DNA from: Alphaproteobacteria bacterium UBA6062
GTDB taxonomy: Bacteria; Pseudomonadota; Alphaproteobacteria; Sneathiellales; Sneathiellaceae
Length of the DNA: 11,329 nucleotides
Reading direction: 5' to 3'
Assembly (NCBI GenBank): GCA_002428885.1
Contig: DIYE01000311.1
Coordinates: forward strand, 1 to 11,329
Each line of letters opens with the position of its first letter. Position 1 is the stretch's first letter. Shown here in pieces: positions 7,496 through 11,329 of this stretch. The position numbers and the translations under genes were made by a program. The notes beneath the pieces were generated by a model. The model did not search any database, was not told where the DNA came from, and was given only the letters and a program-made list of their open reading frames with translations.

Positions 7496-8701
7496 CTAAA
7501 TGGCCATCCGGGTACCGAGGATTTCATAGACTTTTTCAAGCGGCAGGGGTTTTGCAATCAGGAAGCCTTGTCCGTATTGGCAATCAAGGTCCCGATATAG
7601 AGATAATTGCTCTCGCTCTTCGATGCCTTCAGCGACAACCTCAATGTTAAGATTGTGGGCAAGGCCTGCAATGGCCCGGACAATTTCCAGACTGTCCTCG
7701 TCATTCAGCATGGTATGCGTGAAGGAACGATCGATCTTTAATTTATCGATCGGGAACTGGTGCAGGTAATTCAGGCTGGAATAGCCGGTTCCGAAATCAT
7801 CCAGAACCAGTTGAAAGCCGAGATCCTTGATTTCATGCAGGATCCCCTTGGCATGGGATGTGTCCTCCATGAGGACACTTTCCGTGATTTCAAGCTGGAC
7901 TTTACTGGTATCAACCTTCGTTTCTCGGGCCATGTCCCTGAACTGCTGCACAATATCCGGCACGGCAAATTGCTTTGCAGATATGTTGATGCTGACAAAG
8001 ACTTCAGGACTACCGCCTTCTGCCGCCATACGATTGAAAGGCTCAACATGCTTGCAGGCCTCCCGGAAAACCCAATCGCCGATCGGCACAATCATGTTGG
8101 TTTTCTCGGCTTTGTCGATGAAGTGAAAAGGGGATAGCAAGCCGCGATCCGGATGATCCCAGCGAACCAAAGCCTCAAAACCTGCAGTGAAACCACCGCG
8201 TAAGGAAATAATCGGCTGGAAGTGAAGAACAAATTCTTCGTTCTGTACGGCCCGTTCCAGTTCCTCTTTGATCTGGAAATCCTGAACCAGTTCGGCACGA
8301 TCCGCCTCGATCTTTCCTGAGGTCTTGCTACGCCGGGACGGGGAGCAGCTGAGATGTCTGTCTGATCCGTAATGCCGTTCCGTCAGGCTTCGGCAACGAT
8401 CCATAAAGAAATTGAGAAACAGGCTGGTCATTGGATCCGCAGCACTGCTTTTCTCTTCAATTTCCTGCTGAGTAACAACGAGAAGCAAACTGTCTTCTTC
8501 TGCGACAGCAACAGAGTAATGATGAGCTTCTTCAATCACGCCATACTCACCGAACATTTCTCCCGGGCCGACAATATAGCTTTCCTGGCTGGAAACCTTG
8601 TCTTCGACACGGATTGTACCTCGCTCGACAATGTAGGCGCAGTCTCCCATCTCTCCAAAAGAGAGAATGGTTTCACCCTTTTTGATTTCTTTGCGATACA
8701 A
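7496..8701 (-). CDS. Cyclic-nucleotide-binding domain fused to EAL c-di-GMP phosphodiesterase
   Basis: Predicted regulator that hydrolyses cyclic di-GMP under control of an N-terminal sensory domain. Residues 1-110 resemble a Crp-like cNMP-binding domain (KKGETILSFGEMGDCAYIVERGTIRV, then PGEMFGEYG at 46-54). A linker of about 35 polar residues leads to a full EAL domain (about 145-398). Its catalytic set is complete: EAL at 176-178, Asn239 in SINIS, Glu271 in LEITES, DDFGTGYSSL (301-310), Lys322 in LKID, Glu358 in VAEGIE and Gln378 in YGQGF. It is therefore probably an active phosphodiesterase. There is no GGDEF domain and no membrane segment, so it is cytosolic. The start is TTG (8701-8699) with GAAGAG 8 bases upstream; the only in-frame stop above it is 10 codons away and there is no ATG or GTG between. 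It faces tgt tail to tail with a 33-base gap and no clear terminator. Confidence 0.9.
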   Translation of the reverse strand: MYRKEIKKGETILSFGEMGDCAYIVERGTIRVEDKVSSQESYIVGPGEMFGEYGVIEEAHHYSVAVAEEDSLLLVVTQQEIEEKSSAADPMTSLFLNFFMDRCRSLTERHYGSDRHLSCSPSRRSKTSGKIEADRAELVQDFQIKEELERAVQNEEFVLHFQPIISLRGGFTAGFEALVRWDHPDRGLLSPFHFIDKAEKTNMIVPIGDWVFREACKHVEPFNRMAAEGGSPEVFVSINISAKQFAVPDIVQQFRDMARETKVDTSKVQLEITESVLMEDTSHAKGILHEIKDLGFQLVLDDFGTGYSSLNYLHQFPIDKLKIDRSFTHTMLNDEDSLEIVRAIAGLAHNLNIEVVAEGIEEREQLSLYRDLDCQYGQGFLIAKPLPLEKVYEILGTRMAI

Positions 8702-8761
8702 GCTTTCGGCTCTTCATCAATTGCTACTTATCCAGCCTCTAACTTGAACATCTTCTCTTAC

Positions 8762-8782
8762 TTTTTCGTTAAGTTCGAAAAA
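8762..8782. repeat. Inverted repeat upstream of the cNMP-EAL gene
   Basis: TTTTTCG (8762-8768) and CGAAAAA (8776-8782) form a perfect 7-bp inverted repeat around a 7-base spacer, about 60 bases before the TTG start of the cNMP-EAL gene. It could be an operator or a leader hairpin. It is A/T-dominated, so chance is a real alternative. Confidence 0.3.
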
Positions 8783-8917
8783 ACGGCAACGTGAAATGAA
8801 AATGAAATAGAGGAAGAGAGGTGGGAGCCGGTGGTGCGTAAAGTAATCGAAGCTGTCACAACCTATTAAGGGGGGGCTTGGAAAGAGGCGGTAACAGCTC
8901 CGATCAACCTTGGACAA

Positions 8918-8926
8918 TGCTATAAT
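8918..8926 (+). promoter_or_regulatory. Possible extended -10 promoter, + strand
   Basis: TGCTATAAT is a perfect extended -10 element. The matching -35 position (about 8898-8903, CTCCGA) is poor, which extended -10 promoters can tolerate. It points into the AT-rich patch, where no + strand gene follows. The site could make an untranslated RNA or be a chance match in AT-rich DNA. Confidence 0.3.
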
Positions 8927-8938
8927 TACGGGTGATTA

Positions 8939-9154
8939 TTAATATAACGTTAATTTGTAATAAAATCGTACCAATAATATGCTTATAAATATATAAAGGG
9001 ATGATTTTAAAATATTTTCACTGGATGAAGAAAATTGACAATTATCGATATTGATACTGTCTCCCTGTGATTTAAACGGCGAAAGACGGGGAATCAAGTT
9101 CGTATATCGGTTGATTTCACTGTCAGAGGAGAATCGCGACACATCACTGATCAT
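8939..9154 (-). CDS. Possible small 71-residue protein, overlapping the membrane-protein stop
   Basis: Not recognised. The ATG (9154-9152) shares one base with the TGA stop of the upstream 390-residue gene (TGATG), a layout typical of translational coupling. The first 45 residues are polar and serine-rich. Residues about 48-70 are a hydrophobic stretch (SSLYIFISILLVRFYYKL) that could span a membrane once. Against it: no ribosome binding site of its own at good spacing, the second half encoded in very AT-rich DNA where hydrophobic codons arise by chance, and no family I know. It may be an unconserved read-on ORF. Confidence 0.3.
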   Translation of the reverse strand: MISDVSRFSSDSEINRYTNLIPRLSPFKSQGDSINIDNCQFSSSSENILKSSLYIFISILLVRFYYKLTLY

Positions 9155-10326
9155 CAGGATGTTGTTTTTCTCTCTTTAGGAATATTTTTTTCGGGTTTAG
9201 CGGCCGGTTCATCGGGGCCAGATAGAAGCAGTGCTTTATCGATAAATCTGAAGATAAATTCAACACTGTATCCGGCCAGAAAAGCAACGGCCAGAGGACT
9301 GAGGGTAATGACACTTAAATCCAGGGGAGAGAGATCATTTTCGGCGACCGATAACTGCTTTGCGTCAATTTGTTCTGGCGCGAAAAAGTAACTGATGAGG
9401 ATCCCGGCGAGAGGGCCTTGAGCCATGCGGAGACTATATCCGATATAAGACGTCATGGAAAAGGTTCGTGAACTGATTTCTTTGGGAAGCTGCCGAAGGA
9501 TAAAAAAGCACGCGCCGATCATCCCGTAAAGGATCGGTAAAACATAATTCATCACAGCCGCGAGGAAGTTGCGGGCGGCTACAAATTCGATATGGCGCTG
9601 AACCTGCAGCGGATAAGTGGCAAATTGCGGCTCCTGCCAGGGTTGCAATGTTATCAGATCAAGCTGACTCCAGGTTTCATTCCAGTTCTGCAAATGATAA
9701 AAGGCGGCGTTCCGCCGGTTGATATGAACGGCAATTTCCTCTTGCAAATCTGCAATTCTGGCTGTTTGTATATGCTTTGTCGCGTCATTGATTTTTGTGC
9801 TGCTTTTTTGCAGTTTGAGACTGACAAGCTCTTCAGACATTTGATTGATCTGTAGGCTTTGCACATCAATATCATGCATGAGGGACCAACCTACATACCA
9901 GTATATCTGTATGGCAATCAAAAGGCAGAGAGTCGTCAGGGAAATGACTTTATAATTCGTGGCGCAGCGCCGGGAGAGGGGCTTTCCTTTTCGACTAAAC
10001 AGGGCGGTGGCGATGCCTTTTGACGGTTCATGTGTCGCCCGAATGCTGTCTATGGTAGCCGGTCTTATGGTTTGCGTAAGAATGCGATAAGCGTTCCAAA
10101 ACTCGCTTTCCAGCTCTTGAGAAATTTCGCCGGTTGTGAGGGCGTTTTTTGCGGCAATCACTGTAGCAATTGTTTTCGGTTCCAGGGCAATGGCATTTTC
10201 AGAAGCCGTCATGACAACAAGGAGGGCGTTGCGGATAGACTGATGCAAGACATCAACTTCATCCGGCACGATATCCGCCGGTTTAAGCCAGTCTTTCAAG
10301 AGTTGCCAAAGCTTTATCAATTGCAC
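9154..10326 (-). CDS. Uncharacterised four-helix membrane protein with periplasmic coiled coil
   Basis: Not recognised as a named family. It has 390 residues. The N-terminal 125 are soluble and mainly helical by appearance. A first membrane helix lies at about 126-147, then a polar, coiled-coil-like stretch (about 153-205) and further soluble sequence to 250. Three more hydrophobic segments follow at about 254-277, 301-315 and 338-360, the last with the pattern SPLAVAFLAGYSVEFIFRFID. The tail is short, Lys/Pro/Glu-rich and probably cytosolic. If the N-terminus is inside, the 150-250 stretch is periplasmic and both termini are cytosolic. The start is GTG (10326-10324) with AGGT about 7 bases upstream. 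It is divergent from the yffB-like gene and followed by a possible coupled 71-codon ORF. I have no basis to give it a function. Confidence 0.85.
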   Translation of the reverse strand: MQLIKLWQLLKDWLKPADIVPDEVDVLHQSIRNALLVVMTASENAIALEPKTIATVIAAKNALTTGEISQELESEFWNAYRILTQTIRPATIDSIRATHEPSKGIATALFSRKGKPLSRRCATNYKVISLTTLCLLIAIQIYWYVGWSLMHDIDVQSLQINQMSEELVSLKLQKSSTKINDATKHIQTARIADLQEEIAVHINRRNAAFYHLQNWNETWSQLDLITLQPWQEPQFATYPLQVQRHIEFVAARNFLAAVMNYVLPILYGMIGACFFILRQLPKEISSRTFSMTSYIGYSLRMAQGPLAGILISYFFAPEQIDAKQLSVAENDLSPLDLSVITLSPLAVAFLAGYSVEFIFRFIDKALLLSGPDEPAAKPEKNIPKERKTTS

Positions 10327-10353
10327 AGTTTTTACCTATAACGTTCTGTGCAA
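10321..10353. repeat. Perfect inverted repeat across the membrane-protein start
   Basis: TTGCACAG (10321-10328) and CTGTGCAA (10346-10353) are perfect 8-bp inverted arms, 17 bases apart. On the mRNA of the 390-residue protein the GTG start codon lies in the second arm and the AGGT ribosome binding site in the loop. The repeat could be a repressor operator or an RNA hairpin that hides the start codon. Confidence 0.55.
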
Positions 10354-10396
10354 AGACGTGCGGGGCCCAGGTCTGTGAGCTTTTTTACGGAATGGC

Positions 10397-10425
10397 TTGT
10401 CTGCATCTCATCCAGAGGTTAGGGT
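10397..10425 (+). promoter_or_regulatory. Weak candidate promoter for the yffB-like gene
   Basis: TTGTCT (10397-10402) and TAGGGT (10420-10425) are 17 bases apart, in the 142-base gap between divergent genes and 44 bases before the GTG start. The -10 matches the consensus at only three positions, so this is the best candidate rather than a firm call. Confidence 0.25.
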
Positions 10426-10468
10426 CCTGATCCTTGGAGCATATGACGTTTAGGGGAGAGGGAATTCA

Positions 10469-10822
10469 GTGATTACTATTTACGGCATCCGCAATTGCGA
10501 TACGGTTAAAAAGGCGTTGAAATGGTCTGAAGAACAGGGATTTAGCCATCAGTTCCATGATTTCAGAAAATCGCCGTTATCTGCGGATACGGTTGCTGGC
10601 TGGCTCGCTGCGGTCGGGCCCGATATCTTGATTAACCGACGCGGAACAACCTATCGTAAGCTGGAAGAAGATGCAAAGCAGGCTCTCGAAGACGACGGAG
10701 CCGCTGCATTATTGGCGGAACAGCCTACACTTATGAAGCGTCCGATTTTTGAGATGAACGGTCGTTATGTTGTTGGTTTTAAGGATGCGGAAAAAGAGGC
10801 TGTTCTAGCGCTTGTAAAATAG
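10469..10822 (+). CDS. yffB: ArsC/Spx-family thiol reductase, YffB type
   Basis: Small thioredoxin-fold protein of 117 residues, nearly the length of E. coli YffB (118). The N-terminus ITIYGIRNCDTVKKA (2-16) closely follows E. coli YffB, with the single active-site cysteine Cys10. The central LINRRGTTYRKL (54-65), the PTLMKRPIF block (85-93) and VVGFKD (101-106) also match. YffB is reported as a glutathione-dependent thiol reductase. True arsenate reduction is not implied, because there is no arsenic operon around it. The GTG start is preceded by a strong purine-rich site (AGGGGAGAGGG, 10452-10462). It stands alone, divergent from the membrane protein and convergent with the PAS_5-like gene. 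Confidence 0.92.
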   Translation: MITIYGIRNCDTVKKALKWSEEQGFSHQFHDFRKSPLSADTVAGWLAAVGPDILINRRGTTYRKLEEDAKQALEDDGAAALLAEQPTLMKRPIFEMNGRYVVGFKDAEKEAVLALVK

Positions 10823-10824
10823 GA

Positions 10825-10845
10825 GCGTTATAACGCCAGCCTGGC
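10825..10845. repeat. Palindromes in the short gap between convergent genes
   Basis: GCGTTATAACGC (10825-10836) is a perfect 12-bp palindrome. It is followed directly by GCCAGCCTGGC (10835-10845), a second short inverted repeat. They fill most of the 26 bases between the yffB-like stop and the stop of the opposing gene. No T-run is present, so a standard terminator is not supported. Confidence 0.4.
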
Positions 10846-10848
10846 ACC

Positions 10849-11328
10849 TTACTGTAACTTCTGAATATAACACAGGACGTGGTCGATATCTTTTCCGGTC
10901 TCGCTGAGAGGAAGGGCGATCACCCGCAACGGAATTTCTCCTTTCACTGTTGGAAAGAATTCGGTTCCATGGGCCGGTTTCCGGCTGGTGGCGACCGTCT
11001 GGCCGACACTCAGGATCCAGTCGATAATCATCGGCGTGAATTCGATCCTGCCCAGGATTTCTTCTTCCGGTGTTTCCCCATATGCTGCCTTGCGGATGGC
11101 ATGGGTGAAATCATACATGACCTGAAGGCGTCCGAGGTCGCGATTACAATGAACCAGGACACAATTGGGCCAGTGTTTTCCAATGACATCCGGCTCCAAA
11201 GCCTGCCAGGACGGATAGCGGCGGCTTCCGCCGCGAATATCGATCCAATAGTTCAGGATATCCGGCTGGGCAGGTTTCCGTCCCCATCCGGCGGCCGCAT
11301 TGGCTGCTCGCTCCGCCGCAGCTTTGCG
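10849..11328 (-). CDS. PAS_5-like domain protein, 5'-truncated by window edge
   Basis: The frame reads open from the right edge of the window to a TAA at 10851-10849, giving 159 visible residues with the start outside. After an Ala/Arg-rich lead, the pattern PDILNYWIDIRGGSRRYPSW, then EPDVIGKHWPNCVLV, resembles the start of the PAS_5 family, common in alphaproteobacteria (W-x3-RGG-R-x-P, then an acidic-proline step and a hydrophobic strand). That family gives soluble PAS-fold proteins of mostly unknown role, and no ligand is known for this one. The body (VMYDFTHAIRKAAYG and later IIDWILSVGQTVATSRKPAH) fits one PAS domain. It converges on the yffB-like gene. A later TTG at 11199 could be read as a start, but would cut off the recognisable RGG region, so the longer form is preferred. 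Confidence 0.75.
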   Translation of the reverse strand, partial: RKAAAERAANAAAGWGRKPAQPDILNYWIDIRGGSRRYPSWQALEPDVIGKHWPNCVLVHCNRDLGRLQVMYDFTHAIRKAAYGETPEEEILGRIEFTPMIIDWILSVGQTVATSRKPAHGTEFFPTVKGEIPLRVIALPLSETGKDIDHVLCYIQKLQ

Positions 11329-11329
11329 G

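Larger units (their letters stand above)
8702..9153. other. 452-base gap with a very AT-rich patch
   Basis: No confident gene is seen between the cNMP-EAL start and the membrane-protein stop. From about 8930 to 9060 the base composition drops sharply: 26 of 120 bases are G or C in 8931-9050. The rest is near the window average. It contains a seven-G run (8870-8876), a TATAAT preceded by TG (8918-8926), and a near-symmetric CAATTATCGATATTG (9039-9053). The only ORF worth naming is the 71-codon one on the - strand, listed separately. I found no convincing promoter pair for the cNMP-EAL gene in this gap, and no tRNA, CRISPR or insertion-sequence ends. Confidence 0.6.

Noticed and set aside
8372..8794. 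A 140-codon + strand ORF antisense to the start of the cNMP-EAL gene
   Set aside because: It mostly mirrors the cNMP-domain coding strand and has no plausible start signal or similarity.
8717..8917. A 66-codon - strand ORF directly upstream of the cNMP-EAL gene, ending in TGATG
   Set aside because: It starts with TTG without a clear ribosome binding site, its sequence looks like translated non-coding DNA, and the ATG it overlaps opens only a 14-codon frame.
9035..9063. TTGACA (9035-9040) as a + strand -35 box
   Set aside because: The sequence 15-18 bases downstream has no acceptable -10 element.
10469..10822. The YffB-like protein as a true arsenate reductase (ArsC)
   Set aside because: Its motifs match YffB rather than the arsenate-detoxifying enzyme, and no arsR, arsB or acr3 gene is nearby.
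1..11329. CRISPR arrays, tRNA or rRNA genes, insertion sequences or toxin-antitoxin pairs
   Set aside because: No spaced direct repeats, cloverleaf-like segments, transposase motifs or recognisable toxin or antitoxin proteins were seen on either strand.

Overview
The window looks like the chromosome of an alphaproteobacterium of about 50% GC. The gene order gyrA-coaD-cyclophilin-queA-(glycosyltransferase)-tgt, all on the + strand, is a housekeeping arrangement I associate with that class. The protein signatures fit it too: a GyrA with an acidic tail, a Tgt whose zinc and active-site spacing matches the Zymomonas enzyme, and a PAS_5-type protein. I cannot name the genus.

Left part (1-7462, + strand). 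The window opens inside gyrA, about 40 residues after its start. coaD (coenzyme A synthesis) and a cytosolic cyclophilin follow closely. A strong intrinsic terminator (3747-3787) closes this group only 12 bases before queA. queA and tgt act late and early, respectively, in queuosine modification of tRNA. In most genomes that have this pair they are direct neighbours. Here a GT4-family glycosyltransferase with an unexplained C-terminal extension of about 100 residues sits between them.

Middle part (7463-10326, - strand). A single-chain protein joins a cyclic-nucleotide-binding domain to a complete EAL (c-di-GMP phosphodiesterase) domain and faces tgt tail to tail. Upstream of it lie 452 bases without a confident gene, including a patch of 22% GC (26 of 120 bases, 8931-9050). 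Beyond that is an unrecognised four-helix membrane protein of 390 residues. Its stop codon overlaps the start of a possible 71-residue ORF (TGATG), and its GTG start sits inside a perfect 8-bp inverted repeat.

Right part (10327-11329). A YffB-type ArsC/Spx-family thiol reductase gene (+) is divergent from the membrane protein. It converges on a PAS_5-like gene (-) that runs off the right edge.

Functionally the left part is core metabolism and translation. The accessory content is the glycosyltransferase, the cNMP-EAL regulator and the membrane protein with its AT-rich flank. Nothing here amounts to a demonstrable new multi-gene system. The membrane protein with its small overlapping ORF, and the start-codon inverted repeat, are the least explained parts.
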